Under the pieces are notes generated by a model. The model worked only from the letters and a program-made list of their open reading frames with translations. It did no database searches and was not told the DNA's origin. Positions 1 through 9,422 of a stretch of DNA of 23,101 nucleotides are shown here, piece after piece. The first letter of the stretch is position 1; every line of letters starts with the position of its first letter. The translations under genes were made by a program, and so were the position numbers. The DNA lies in the IMG/VR virus record IMGVR_UViG_3300030333_005575, positions 21,515 to 44,615 of that record. One strand, given 5' to 3'. Source of the stretch: a virus.

Positions 1-3000
1 ACGTCAATGCGTAATGCATTTCGGGCAATGGGTGATTTTAATTTTGTAGAAGCAGGCATCGATAGCTTTAATGCTCTCTTTTTTGAGCAAGGAGCCACTC
101 CAGAGGCCCATACTGATCATGAACAATTCATGGTGTGGGGAGAGGGGTTTGATCCAGAAGCGCCAGGCCCAATTGCAGAAAATGAAACATATCAATCTCC
201 CACGCTAGATGAGTATGCAGAAATGCTTCTCTCCAACTCTACGAGGGCATTTGACGCAGAAACAAGAAACGAAGCATTTAAATATTTAAATAAGTATCTG
301 GGAGCGCAGGAGCAAATAAAGCCAGAGGACTTGTTTGTTCAGTCCGAAAACGTAACCAGTGCTGGCGGAAAGCTTGCTACGCAGTTGCTTCAACTGACCA
401 CCCTTCTTCCAACGGTCCCGGTTTCTGGCTTTTTGGCCGCCACCCAAGGGAGAGCTAGAAACAGAGGTGAGGTCACCGGAGATGTTAATTACGCAAACAT
501 ACTTAATGCAGAGCAAGCAAACCAAGTAATTGATTTAAGAGGAGCGTCATTAAACGCAGACCCTAAATCTGTAGAGGCGCAGAAAGTCCGAGTGTACGAG
601 GATGCCTTGGCAATAATGAGGGACCCTAATGTTGCGGCCTCTCGGCCAGCAGGAATGTTTGGCCTCTATGCTCGTCTAGGAGGGCGTTCCTACAACCCTG
701 TGTTTTCAAAAGGGGTGGGCAGTGACTTGCCGTCAGACGTGACAGACCGCGAAGTCAAAATGATGCCTTCTGACATTGAGTACATCCTAGACCCAAAGAA
801 TTTAATTCCTTACCAAAAGGGCCTTTGGGAGCACATCAATAAAGTGTACGACGAGCGAGTTGTTGCAAAGCTTGCTGGATCAGAACTTGACCCATCTGAC
901 CTCCCTGCAGATTGGCGAGGCAGTTTATTTAGAGGCGGAAGAGGCACTACTTTATCGCCAGCAAACATGCCTTACCCAGACTCTCCATACTGGAGCAAAG
1001 AAGCTATTTTTGAAAGGCTAAAACTTTCATCAGCTTTAAGTTGGGTAGACGCGATAGACCCAGATAATGCAGATAGCCTCTTCCTTCAAGGCTACCGCCC
1101 AATTAGGCCCCCCAAGGAAGGCTGGGCGATGCAAAAAGCTCAAGACGACGCTAAGGAAGAGTGGTTAAAATACCAACGAGGTGAATCTGCAGGCGCTCCG
1201 TGGACAGGGGAAGATTCGCATTTCTCAACGAGCATATCGGAGAGAAACCCGTGGTCGCTTAAAAATGAGCTTCGTGAGCATACTTACAGAAAGGCATTAA
1301 AAATTAGTTCAGAGCGAATTGGAAAAGCTGCGAAGGCTGGAGCCTTTGGACAGGCGTTCCAAAACGAAGCCGGGGTAATTATGGCCCAGGTGTTCACAGA
1401 AATTGCCACCCGGCAACACGCTTCTGAGTTTGATACAGTTGTTGGAGAGTATACCCAGCGAATGGCAGAGTCTATGAGCCCTGAGATGATGTGGCATGAC
1501 TTTACCCTTTCTTTTGCAGGGGCGACTGGCATTGGAGACCCAAAGCTAGTAGCGGAAGGAAAAGAGTTTTGGAATAATTACCCGCTCTTTGGTGTCCTTA
1601 ATGTCGCCATGGGGTCTGCTGGCATTTCAAAGCTTGCAGTAAAACCCGCTATAAAGCATGGGGTCACCACAGTGGGTGCTGCGATAGAGGCAAGCCCTGC
1701 GCTTCAAAAAGTATCACAAGCCTTTGAATTATTTAAAGAGGGAGATGTCGCTGGCGCTAAAGCTCTTTATGTAGAGGGGATGACTGAGTACAAAGCGCAG
1801 TACAAAACCGCAAAAGAAGTTCAAATGGAAGCGTTTAAAGACGCGGAGAAATTAGCAAGCAGCCCTATTAGCAGGAAAAAGGAAGCCGCTGCTAGTTTAG
1901 ACAGTCCAGAGAATGTAATTCGCATTAGTGGGGATGACGTACAGCCCACAATAAACCAAAAGCGAAGAGAAGCCCAAGAGTTTGAGGCGAAAGCAGATGA
2001 GCTTGCAGAGGCAAATGATCCTACTGCGCGTGCGTATAGAGACAAGGCGCAGTTTGCTCGAGATGTGGCAGATGCTCTCGAGGTAGGCCTAAAAGAAGAG
2101 CTTCAAATAAAATCTCAGCAGGCTGGGGAATCCCCAAGAAGAACTCCGTCTCCAGAAGAATTCCAGAGAAGGGAAGAAATTGCTGCTGATATTAGTGAGA
2201 AGGCTGCAAAGAAAGGTACGGTTGGTCTCACAAAGCTCAGAGAGGCCCTAAAGGTCTTTTGGAATACAGACCATCCCAACAATCGCAAACTGCTTGCCCA
2301 TCTCCGCACAGACGCAGAGGCAGCAAAAGATTACGCTCGAAGAATAGCTGCTACTGGCGAAACAGATGTCAGGGTGTACCTTGAACTGCTTGGCGAGTCT
2401 GAAGCAGCTTTAATTCAAGACCTCGTGTATCGAGCAGAAAACGCTCCGGTCTCTAAGAATTTACGGACTGTCCTTGATGAGATGGCCGCAAAGAATAATA
2501 CGACGCCAGAGGCTTTGATGGCGCAACAAAACCGCCTAAGCACTGCGGAGCAGCTTGCACATCGAGGGGAAAAGAACGCGGCTGTTTATGAGGCCCTTGG
2601 TATTTCAGACAATTACATAGATTATTTTGTAAACATGGCAGAGAGGAGAAGTGCCTCCAAAGCGTACGTCACCTCAAGAGTGTTTGGGGATGGCTTAGAG
2701 CTTACCATTAAAAATGCTCCCCACAGAGGTCGTTTTCAAACTGGAATTATCGGTGCCGCGCAAGTTGCAAGAAGAAATATTCTAGGAGAAAAGGCAGATG
2801 CCCTTGTGTCTGCGGCTTCAAAAAACAATCGCGCTGTTAATTATGGGTTGGCAGTTGCTGAGTTTATGGAAAGGCCTTTTTCTTTTGCAAATATACCAAG
2901 CTGGTATTCGGACGTAGTTAATTACGGGCTGCACCACCAAATTGCAAAGAATCACCAAAGCGGTTTTGGAAGATTTCTCGAGCACCTTTTTATGTATTCC

Positions 3001-6000
3001 GCCACAAACAGCAGTCTTTTGGGACGAGATGTCTACCATCAAATACAGCGAGCCGGTGGCGTTGAGCAATTGGCAAAGGCGGACATTGAGGCCGCTACAA
3101 AAGAATTGCTTGGGGGGGATTTTGATCTAAGGAATGCGGATGTTGCAAATGCTCTAAGGGAGCTTGGCATCTTTTCTGAGGAGTTTGGAACTGAAGGAGA
3201 GCTTTTGCAAGGCCTTACGACCTTGGCTGAAGATCAATTCCAGTTTGCAGCAGAGTTAATTCATCGCGGCCTTGCTGGCGAAAAGATTGACGTTGGTGGC
3301 CTTTCTATTGACGTTGCTGACGTAATGCGCCTTCAGGTAAAGCGTAAGAAAGATAAGGACAGTCCTGGCGTTTGGGAAGACGCGATTGATAAGCGTGGGC
3401 GCATGGAAGAAATCAAAACCCGCAAGGGGGAGATAGACGCCACGCTACAAGACCAACTAACCAAGAAAGAAATTGAAGACTCCGTTTCTTTAGACCCCAA
3501 AGATGTCGCAAAGATTGAAGACTTGCAACTGCGACTACAAAAACAAAAAAGCCCAGAAGAGATTGCAGCCCTTAAACAAGAACGTGATGCTCTTATTGCT
3601 GAAGAGAAGGACATTAGGTCCATTACTCAACAAGATGCCCTTGAGGGTGTAGAGTCCATTCGATGGGTACCTGCTTTAGATGAAAATGGAAACCAAAGAA
3701 CGTATGCCTCTATGGGTCCAAAAGAGCGGGAAATGCTTGCTGTGGCCAACAACACGGTGCAGGGAATATCCAGTAAGATCTTTTCTGTAGGAATGGATTT
3801 CATTCTTGGGCAGCAGGCTCTTGATATTTCAATTCAAAGCGCACGGCCAAAAGGCGTCATTGTCAGAGACATGGACGTTGTTTCGACTCGCGGCACCTGG
3901 GACCGAAAAGAAGTGCCTAGTCGGAGAAAGAAATATAAAGTTCTCCGTGACTTTGGAGACACAAAGCAGGCCCAGGAAAGAGCGGCCCGTGTGGCGGCTG
4001 CTATTAACGAGCTAACCCATGGCAGAGAAATGCCGCAGGGAATAAGTGCGGCAGACCAGAAGTTTGTTCGGGCAACTGTAAAAGAGCTTGGGGAAAATGA
4101 AAAGGTTTCCACACAGACAAGACAGCAGTACGAAAATCATACTCGTGTTGTAGGAGAAAGCCCACTTAAATTCCAAGGGTACGAAGTCATTCCTCGTCTT
4201 GTTAACTATGTAAGCTCTTACTTCTTGAGAGAGGCTGAGGCTGGCCACATCACTAGGCTTCTTGGGGACTATAAAAAATGGCTAGATGATGAGAAGGCAG
4301 GAAAGCCCTTTGAGGAAAGGCGCGGGATTAGCCCAGAGCAGTACAAGGTTCAGGTTTCCGCTGTTGCTCAGAAATATCTGCAGCTATTCCCAGACCAGAA
4401 AAAAGTGCAGGAGTTTGTAGATAAAAAGAACGGAAAGGGTACGTTTAAAACCAACCCGGTAAAAGCTCTTGAAACATTAATGGATGCGGCCAAGGAAACC
4501 CTTGATCAAAACGGCATTGTCATGCAGGGAGACGCACGGTTTTTTAAAACAAGACTGTGGGCAAAAGACCTTTCTTTTGAACAGCAATTAGAAAGCCTTG
4601 CAAGCTACAGAGAGTCTGCAACCAGAACGTATGTAGGGCTAGTTCAAAGAAGAGAAGTTCTTCGACTCCAAACAATGCTCAGGGAAAATGGGCTTTTGGT
4701 ATCTGATTACGAATTAGACACCAACCCAGGTTTAAATCGAAATTCATACGTTAAAGGAGATGCAATTCCTTTGCCGAGAATGGCGGAATTGGGGCTGCTT
4801 TGGAAGAACCCGTTTGAGGTAAAGACAAAAGAGCGAAAGGTTGGCGATAAAACAGTTCGATACCAGCGACCAGGACTAAAAGATGCCGAGACCGTTCAGG
4901 CGGGTGGCGTTATGTCCGACTTCTACATTCACAAAAGTGTAGCGAGGTATTACGCACAGCAGCATGTGCTTGTAAAAGCCCAAGAAAGTGCGCTGGTTAA
5001 GCTAAACAATATGTACAAGATTGGTGCTGTTGTAAACCCAATCACAGGTACAATGGTCCGAAACTTAATTGGTATGTACACCTTCCAGTCTGTTGCTGCA
5101 GACATCCCGTTTCGAGGAACGTACTGGAGAAAAGTGCATAATGAGTTGAAAAAGGTTCGGGCTGGGGACAAAAGCGCAGACCCTGTTATTCGACGAATGG
5201 TTGAAGAGGGCGTGCTTGGAAATCTAATTGTAGAGCTTGGGGATTCAGGGGCAGCGAGAGCAGCTACGGAGTCTTTCCTTGTAGACGTTTTTGCAGGCAA
5301 AGACAACAAGGGCACTGTAGGGGAGTTTATGGACTCCTTGGACTCCACTGACCTTAATAACCGCGCTATGGGCAAATTGCTGGATGGCCTTATGGGGTCA
5401 GATCAGGCATGGAATGGTCTGGCAGATAACATTAGTTTGATTAGAGCAACGGATGATGCCGCCCGTCCGGGGCAAATTCCAAAAAGGGAAAATCTTTTTG
5501 AGGTTCCTAACATCCCTCGCGCAATTAGTGCTTCTCTTAGGAAAGGGCGTCAGGCATATGGCTCCATCGATGACATTGGACGTGCAGCGTATGCGTATGA
5601 GCTTGTGAAGAACCATAATTTCACAGTTCGAGATGCCGTAATCCGGGCAAACCAAGTTATGTTTGATTACCCAGATGTCAGCATGTTCACTGCAATGCTT
5701 CGGACGAATCCGTTTTCTTTTGGAATGCCTTTTATTGGCTACACTGTTTGGGCAAATGAAGCGTTTGCAAATCTTTTGACCAAGCACACTCCTCGAGCAT
5801 ACATGATCGCAGGCGCTGCAAAGGCGCAGATTGCTGTGGTCGAGGCTATGCTTGGAACTCCTGACGCAACGCGAATGTTTGCCAGCACAGAGTATGACCC
5901 CGGAGCACTTCCTATGCCTGCGTATAAAATACAAAAGGCTAAAGGGTATGCAAAAAGAAGACTAAAGGGCAAAAGAGACGAATATGTTGGCGGCCCTGAG

Positions 6001-7302
6001 TTTATGAGAGGGTCTCAATTTAGCGCCTTCATGGATCCAAATGTGTGGCGTCGAATACAAATGGCTGAAACCAGGAGCATGGAAGACCTGTCCATGCTAG
6101 AAAAGCTTAAGTACACAGGGGCGGCGCTTTTAGGATCACAAGGGTTTACAGGAGAAGCCGCATCAAGCCTTCTCTTGCCATCTGTCAGAGACAACCCAAG
6201 GGCAAGCGACCTGGAGCAAATAAGCCGAGCCAAATTGTCCGTCAGGCTGGACAACATTAAAGAAGACGGCTACGAGGATGCCAATGCGGTTGTCCCAGAA
6301 GCGGGAGACATTGCAGAGCGCCGAGCATGGCAAAACCTGATAAAACACCAGCCTTATTTTAACGCTGCTATCAGAGGCCTTGTTGGTATTTACAGTGCCG
6401 CAACAGGCGAGGACACCCTCGGGATGGGAGCTACCGGAAGAGATGTTATTCAGAAGTTTCTGGGTATATCTACAACTCTCTATGACGAAAGATTTAAATC
6501 CGTGTTGCAGGAAGAGGGTCGAGCAGAGCTTTCAAACTTAAAGGCGGCGTACAAAGGTTTGATTGAAATGGGCAAGCGCCTAGATATAGAGAACAGAGCC
6601 GGTGTTCGCAATGAGGCTCAGATAAAAATGGTTAATAATTATGCAAACCACGTCTATAACTCAATAAGCAAAATCAAAGGAAATAAAAACGCAGTAAAGG
6701 CTAGCCATCGAATTAAAGTCCAGGCCCATTTGGATAAGATGCAAGTGTACTTAAAGGCGCTTGTGTTGGGGCAGGACATTAGCTTGGCCGAGTACGAGGC
6801 CAGCCCATTTGGAGGCCCAGAGTTTTCTCTTCCGTCTCCAGCGCCAACCTTTGATGATATGGATGTTGCCCCTCCGACCGAAATTGAGTCTTCTCGCTCT
6901 TTGCTGGAAGAACACAAAGAAGTTCCTTTTGTAAAGCGGATGTTAGACCCAGGGTCGTACCCGGTTGCAAGAGATGAGGCCGGAAACCCTATGACGCATT
7001 TAATGTCCGACGCAGAGGTTGAGGGAAGGTTTATTGCTTTTCCAACATTGCGCTTTGACGGCAATACGCTGGTTGAGGATACAGACCCGATGACTGCGAT
7101 CAAGTCGGGGAATTTTATTGAGTTTGACACGCCAGAAGAAGCTTCAGCGTTTGCTCGTGGCTCTTGGAAAAAAGGTGTGGGCATGGGTGTTTTTAAGAGC
7201 CCTGCTGATGATGACATTGAATTTAACGACGAGGAACTAACTCCAGAAGAGGTAGAGGAACTACGTCTGATTAAGGAGGAGTTGGGCATCGGCCCGCTGT
7301 AA
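1..7302 (+). CDS. Giant phage large polyvalent / internal virion protein (5' partial)
   Basis: This reading frame is open at the left edge. The first ATG is at 7, but codons 1-6 are in frame and no SD is visible, so the true start may lie upstream. At least 2,431 residues. Established: tailed phages carry giant, mostly helical proteins of this type as virion or ejection-associated polyvalent proteins. Seen: a charged coiled-coil-like stretch near residues 640-700 and a strong one near 1125-1215. A hydrophobic segment with an NPITGTMVRNLIG motif lies at about 1677-1689. A helical block around 1865-1930 includes FDYPDVSMFTAM and NPFSFGMPFIGY, a pattern I associate with such proteins. A compact C-terminal module at about 2305-2400 (THLMSDAEVEGRFIAFPT, then IEFDTPEEASAFARGSWKK) recurs in many phage virion proteins. 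I see no peptidase or transglycosylase active site. Inference: an internal or ejected virion protein. Virion-associated class is fairly likely; exact role unknown. Confidence 0.7.
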   Translation, partial: TSMRNAFRAMGDFNFVEAGIDSFNALFFEQGATPEAHTDHEQFMVWGEGFDPEAPGPIAENETYQSPTLDEYAEMLLSNSTRAFDAETRNEAFKYLNKYLGAQEQIKPEDLFVQSENVTSAGGKLATQLLQLTTLLPTVPVSGFLAATQGRARNRGEVTGDVNYANILNAEQANQVIDLRGASLNADPKSVEAQKVRVYEDALAIMRDPNVAASRPAGMFGLYARLGGRSYNPVFSKGVGSDLPSDVTDREVKMMPSDIEYILDPKNLIPYQKGLWEHINKVYDERVVAKLAGSELDPSDLPADWRGSLFRGGRGTTLSPANMPYPDSPYWSKEAIFERLKLSSALSWVDAIDPDNADSLFLQGYRPIRPPKEGWAMQKAQDDAKEEWLKYQRGESAGAPWTGEDSHFSTSISERNPWSLKNELREHTYRKALKISSERIGKAAKAGAFGQAFQNEAGVIMAQVFTEIATRQHASEFDTVVGEYTQRMAESMSPEMMWHDFTLSFAGATGIGDPKLVAEGKEFWNNYPLFGVLNVAMGSAGISKLAVKPAIKHGVTTVGAAIEASPALQKVSQAFELFKEGDVAGAKALYVEGMTEYKAQYKTAKEVQMEAFKDAEKLASSPISRKKEAAASLDSPENVIRISGDDVQPTINQKRREAQEFEAKADELAEANDPTARAYRDKAQFARDVADALEVGLKEELQIKSQQAGESPRRTPSPEEFQRREEIAADISEKAAKKGTVGLTKLREALKVFWNTDHPNNRKLLAHLRTDAEAAKDYARRIAATGETDVRVYLELLGESEAALIQDLVYRAENAPVSKNLRTVLDEMAAKNNTTPEALMAQQNRLSTAEQLAHRGEKNAAVYEALGISDNYIDYFVNMAERRSASKAYVTSRVFGDGLELTIKNAPHRGRFQTGIIGAAQVARRNILGEKADALVSAASKNNRAVNYGLAVAEFMERPFSFANIPSWYSDVVNYGLHHQIAKNHQSGFGRFLEHLFMYSATNSSLLGRDVYHQIQRAGGVEQLAKADIEAATKELLGGDFDLRNADVANALRELGIFSEEFGTEGELLQGLTTLAEDQFQFAAELIHRGLAGEKIDVGGLSIDVADVMRLQVKRKKDKDSPGVWEDAIDKRGRMEEIKTRKGEIDATLQDQLTKKEIEDSVSLDPKDVAKIEDLQLRLQKQKSPEEIAALKQERDALIAEEKDIRSITQQDALEGVESIRWVPALDENGNQRTYASMGPKEREMLAVANNTVQGISSKIFSVGMDFILGQQALDISIQSARPKGVIVRDMDVVSTRGTWDRKEVPSRRKKYKVLRDFGDTKQAQERAARVAAAINELTHGREMPQGISAADQKFVRATVKELGENEKVSTQTRQQYENHTRVVGESPLKFQGYEVIPRLVNYVSSYFLREAEAGHITRLLGDYKKWLDDEKAGKPFEERRGISPEQYKVQVSAVAQKYLQLFPDQKKVQEFVDKKNGKGTFKTNPVKALETLMDAAKETLDQNGIVMQGDARFFKTRLWAKDLSFEQQLESLASYRESATRTYVGLVQRREVLRLQTMLRENGLLVSDYELDTNPGLNRNSYVKGDAIPLPRMAELGLLWKNPFEVKTKERKVGDKTVRYQRPGLKDAETVQAGGVMSDFYIHKSVARYYAQQHVLVKAQESALVKLNNMYKIGAVVNPITGTMVRNLIGMYTFQSVAADIPFRGTYWRKVHNELKKVRAGDKSADPVIRRMVEEGVLGNLIVELGDSGAARAATESFLVDVFAGKDNKGTVGEFMDSLDSTDLNNRAMGKLLDGLMGSDQAWNGLADNISLIRATDDAARPGQIPKRENLFEVPNIPRAISASLRKGRQAYGSIDDIGRAAYAYELVKNHNFTVRDAVIRANQVMFDYPDVSMFTAMLRTNPFSFGMPFIGYTVWANEAFANLLTKHTPRAYMIAGAAKAQIAVVEAMLGTPDATRMFASTEYDPGALPMPAYKIQKAKGYAKRRLKGKRDEYVGGPEFMRGSQFSAFMDPNVWRRIQMAETRSMEDLSMLEKLKYTGAALLGSQGFTGEAASSLLLPSVRDNPRASDLEQISRAKLSVRLDNIKEDGYEDANAVVPEAGDIAERRAWQNLIKHQPYFNAAIRGLVGIYSAATGEDTLGMGATGRDVIQKFLGISTTLYDERFKSVLQEEGRAELSNLKAAYKGLIEMGKRLDIENRAGVRNEAQIKMVNNYANHVYNSISKIKGNKNAVKASHRIKVQAHLDKMQVYLKALVLGQDISLAEYEASPFGGPEFSLPSPAPTFDDMDVAPPTEIESSRSLLEEHKEVPFVKRMLDPGSYPVARDEAGNPMTHLMSDAEVEGRFIAFPTLRFDGNTLVEDTDPMTAIKSGNFIEFDTPEEASAFARGSWKKGVGMGVFKSPADDDIEFNDEELTPEEVEELRLIKEELGIGPL

Positions 7303-7314
7303 AGTAATTAGCTA

Positions 7315-7342
7315 TTGAGCAATTAACCAATTGTGGTATACC
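7315..7342 (+). promoter_or_regulatory. Possible sigma70-like promoter
   Basis: TTGAGC (7315-7320) and TATACC (7337-7342) are separated by 16 nt in the gap after the giant gene, just before the strong SD of the 52-aa gene. Each hexamer matches 4 of 6 consensus bases. The spacer holds a small inverted repeat, CAATT-AACC-AATTG (7320-7333). Position and spacing are plausible, but the match is modest. Confidence 0.3.
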
Positions 7343-7364
7343 CTAGCACCAAAAGGAGAAAGTC

Positions 7365-7523
7365 ATGCCAGACTACGGAAAGGATTATAGCTTGCCTAAG
7401 TACTCTCACACTAAGTTGAAGAGCAGCGACAAGGCTAGCAGCACAAAGAGCCTGGACTCTAAGTCCAAATCCAAAAAGAATCACAACTCTTCCAAGAAGA
7501 GCGGGAAGAAGATGGGGTACTAA
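7365..7523 (+). CDS. Small basic Lys/Ser-rich protein, 52 aa
   Basis: A 52-residue protein starting MPDYGKDYSLPKYSH, followed by a tail made almost only of Lys, Ser, Asn and Asp and ending KKSGKKMGY. The start is supported by AAAAGGAGAA 5-14 nt upstream of the ATG. The stop lies 3 nt before the next ATG (7527). There is no hydrophobic segment or Cys. Composition suggests a disordered nucleic-acid-binding or virion-packaged peptide, but I recognise no family. It may be co-transcribed with the next genes from a promoter in the preceding gap. Coding status rests on the SD, the tight packing and the biased composition. Confidence 0.6.
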   Translation: MPDYGKDYSLPKYSHTKLKSSDKASSTKSLDSKSKSKKNHNSSKKSGKKMGY

Positions 7524-7526
7524 GCC

Positions 7527-7958
7527 ATGGCTTCTAATTTAAGGGTACTTGTTTCTAATCTTGGAGATGGAAACTGGAATACCGGAAATGGGACAAGTGC
7601 TAATACAACTAAGTATTTTCCAATAGGCTCTAACACTGACGCTACCAAAAGATTTGGCGGATCGATAGACTATATTAGCTGGGCCTCTAAGACTAACTGG
7701 TTAATTCAAATTGACAATACTGGTGGTGGTTCGGGAACAATTCAGGTGCTTGGTCATCGACCGAGCGGGGTTGCGGAAGAGTTGGTCCCCGCCACCGCTA
7801 TTGGCGCAGGGGGTTCTTTGTCTCAAGGCGGAGTTGGCGGTGAAGAGATCTACGGTCCCTTTACTCACTTTTCCTTTGTATCGACTTCAAATAGTGGCAT
7901 GTTAATGTACTATGTCACTGCATGGAATTATGGCGACATTTTGGACGCAGGAGCTTAA
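7527..7958 (+). CDS. Hypothetical Gly/Ser-rich protein, possibly virion structural, 143 aa
   Basis: Unrecognised 143-residue protein, rich in Gly, Ser, Thr and Asn with alternating hydrophobic residues (DYISWASKTNWLIQID, GPFTHFSFVSTS), as in a beta-sandwich. No signal peptide, membrane segment or Cys. The ATG lies 3 nt after the stop of the 52-aa gene with only a weak upstream GGGG. The stop is 2 nt before the ATG of the next gene. Composition and a location downstream of a virion protein fit a decoration, fibre or head-associated protein, but this is inference from context only. Confidence 0.65.
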   Translation: MASNLRVLVSNLGDGNWNTGNGTSANTTKYFPIGSNTDATKRFGGSIDYISWASKTNWLIQIDNTGGGSGTIQVLGHRPSGVAEELVPATAIGAGGSLSQGGVGGEEIYGPFTHFSFVSTSNSGMLMYYVTAWNYGDILDAGA

Positions 7959-7960
7959 TT

Positions 7961-8191
7961 ATGGGACTTGTAGGGCAAAAGAATCGGTCTGTAAAGCTAG
8001 TTGTAGATGGCATGGACGAGTTTGATGTTCGCCTGGATGACGCTGAGACAAAGTTTAACGAGATTGAAAAGAAAGTAGATGATGTCATCACTGTTATGGA
8101 GGGTCTTGTAAAAGACATTGCTGCATTGAAGAAGCCAGCAAAGAAAGCTCCAGCCAAAAAAGCCCCTGCAAAAAAGGCAGCCAAAAAATAA
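7961..8191 (+). CDS. Small coiled-coil protein with Lys/Ala/Pro repeat tail, 76 aa
   Basis: The ATG at 7961 is preferred over an in-frame ATG at 7922 because AGGAG (7949-7953) precedes it at good spacing and the upstream start would lie inside the previous gene. The first ~55 residues form a heptad-like acidic helix (FNEIEKKVDDVITVMEGL). The end is a basic low-complexity tail with three PAKKA copies and a final AKK, like histone H1 tails. A coiled coil for self-association plus a basic tail for nucleic acid or envelope contact is a reasonable guess. No named family is recognised. Confidence 0.65.
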   Translation: MGLVGQKNRSVKLVVDGMDEFDVRLDDAETKFNEIEKKVDDVITVMEGLVKDIAALKKPAKKAPAKKAPAKKAAKK

Positions 8192-8200
8192 TGGGGCAAC

Positions 8201-9079
8201 ATGCCAATCAAATACTCCCTCATCGCTCGCATCATCAGGGCCATTAAACGGGCCTTAGCCAAAAAGAATTATCCTAAATTCATTTTAACTGTATGGAAGA
8301 AGTCTCAACTTCATAAGGATTGGGCTTCTAGCATAGATGGGTTTGATGCGATCTCTGTAAAGGTCTTAGACGGCTCCTCTAAGTTTCAGCTACAAGAGGC
8401 TGCGGCAGTGCTTGTGGAGGCCGCACATCTAAACCTAGAGCACCACGGGTGGGGATTCCATTACTGTCTCACCAAGGAAAAAGCAAAGAAAGAGGCTTCC
8501 GCAGCAGCAGACCTATGCAAAAAGATGAATCTGGTGGGATACCATTGGAATGCTGAAAAGCAATGGGCTGCCATTGGAGATCCCGAGGCCACTGCAATTG
8601 AGTTTGCAGAGCAATTTAAATTATTGGCTCCCAACGTAAAATTATTCGCAAATTGCTTTTCATCGAAGGTCACATCGGAGATGATGGAGGTGTTCGATTA
8701 TTACGAGCCGATGATTTATGGAACTAGAGTTTCTACAATTTCTAAGAAGTTTAAAAACAGGTGGAGTGCCCCGAGCATCCGTCCTGACCAGCGATGCGCT
8801 ATGGTTGGTACCGGGAGAAAAAATCCGCGTAATCCAAAGCAAGCCTGGGGGTATACTCACTCCACTGGCGATGATTCTTCTGAATCAGGACTTGATAGAC
8901 TTGTCAGAGATTACAAGCCAGCATATTTAAATTACTTCAGAGCCGGAGTAATTGGTGGGGAGGACATAATGATGGAATCAAACGACATTAATCCTACCCT
9001 CTCACAACAAATTAAAGTAATAAAGAAGTCGATTAGAGATGAGCAAAGAACACTTCAACGGGATGGTCAACGTGTCTAA
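8201..9079 (+). CDS. Putative TIM-barrel glycoside-hydrolase-like protein, 292 aa
   Basis: The first ~25 residues are basic and amphipathic, then beta/alpha alternation follows: FILTVWKK, FDAISVKVLDG, HGWGFHYCL, LVGYHWNAEKQW, NVKLFANCF, YEPMIYGTRVS and a late YLNYFRAGVI. This spacing resembles barrel proteins of phage lysis or tail modules in which one strand ends in an acidic catalytic residue. Here Glu119 in HWNAEKQW would be the candidate. Inference: a cell-wall or glycan hydrolase, placed before two membrane-anchored proteins as in a lysis cassette. The start has a GGGG motif just upstream. The fold call is mine from pattern only. An alternative is a tail-associated or catalytically inactive barrel. 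Confidence 0.4.
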   Translation: MPIKYSLIARIIRAIKRALAKKNYPKFILTVWKKSQLHKDWASSIDGFDAISVKVLDGSSKFQLQEAAAVLVEAAHLNLEHHGWGFHYCLTKEKAKKEASAAADLCKKMNLVGYHWNAEKQWAAIGDPEATAIEFAEQFKLLAPNVKLFANCFSSKVTSEMMEVFDYYEPMIYGTRVSTISKKFKNRWSAPSIRPDQRCAMVGTGRKNPRNPKQAWGYTHSTGDDSSESGLDRLVRDYKPAYLNYFRAGVIGGEDIMMESNDINPTLSQQIKVIKKSIRDEQRTLQRDGQRV

Positions 9080-9422
9080 CGACGAATCGAATGTGCTATT
9101 GAGGGAAATCCTTGATAACCAAAAAGAGGCTCTCGATTTAAATGGCCAACTCGTTTTATTAAACGAGAAGATGGACAAGCTTATTGACTGCGTTGATAAA
9201 AAGATGCAGCCCTCGAGCACCATTAATGCCGTTCTTTCAAACACACATGCCCTCTCATCCATTGTATTCATTATCCTTGTGGCCCTTTTCCTAGGACTGG
9301 GAGATGGCATTATGGAAAGATGGCTTGGACCTGGGGAGGTAGACGATGAAAGTATTGAAAAAATTATCCGAGTACTGGAAAAAGCTTCTCAGTCTGCCGC
9401 AAGCTCAGGCCCTTCTGAATAA
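9039..9422 (+). CDS. Single-pass membrane protein with coiled-coil N-terminus (holin/spanin candidate), 127 aa
   Basis: The start is uncertain: ATG 9039 (used here), ATG 9063 and GTG 9072 all lie inside or next to the end of the previous gene, and none has a strong SD. Residues ~15-57 are a charged heptad-like helix (LLREILDNQKEALDL). One hydrophobic segment spans ~71-88 (ALSSIVFIILVALFLGLG), followed by a short acidic C-terminal tail. It overlaps the next gene, also membrane-anchored, by 77 nt. A single-pass protein between a possible hydrolase and a Cys-rich membrane protein suggests a holin or inner-membrane spanin, but the topology is atypical for both. Class unproven. Confidence 0.5.
   Translation: MSKEHFNGMVNVSNDESNVLLREILDNQKEALDLNGQLVLLNEKMDKLIDCVDKKMQPSSTINAVLSNTHALSSIVFIILVALFLGLGDGIMERWLGPGEVDDESIEKIIRVLEKASQSAASSGPSE

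Noticed and set aside
6654-7289. 211-aa frame on the - strand under the giant gene, and other long antisense frames (e.g. 4950-5375, 5398-5934)
   Set aside because: They mirror a strongly coding + strand gene, have Ser/Leu-rich random composition, no SD and no recognisable motif.
8143-8187. PAKKA-coding repeat as a CRISPR or DNA-level repeat array
   Set aside because: The unit is short, imperfect and codon-aligned, so it is a protein low-complexity tail.
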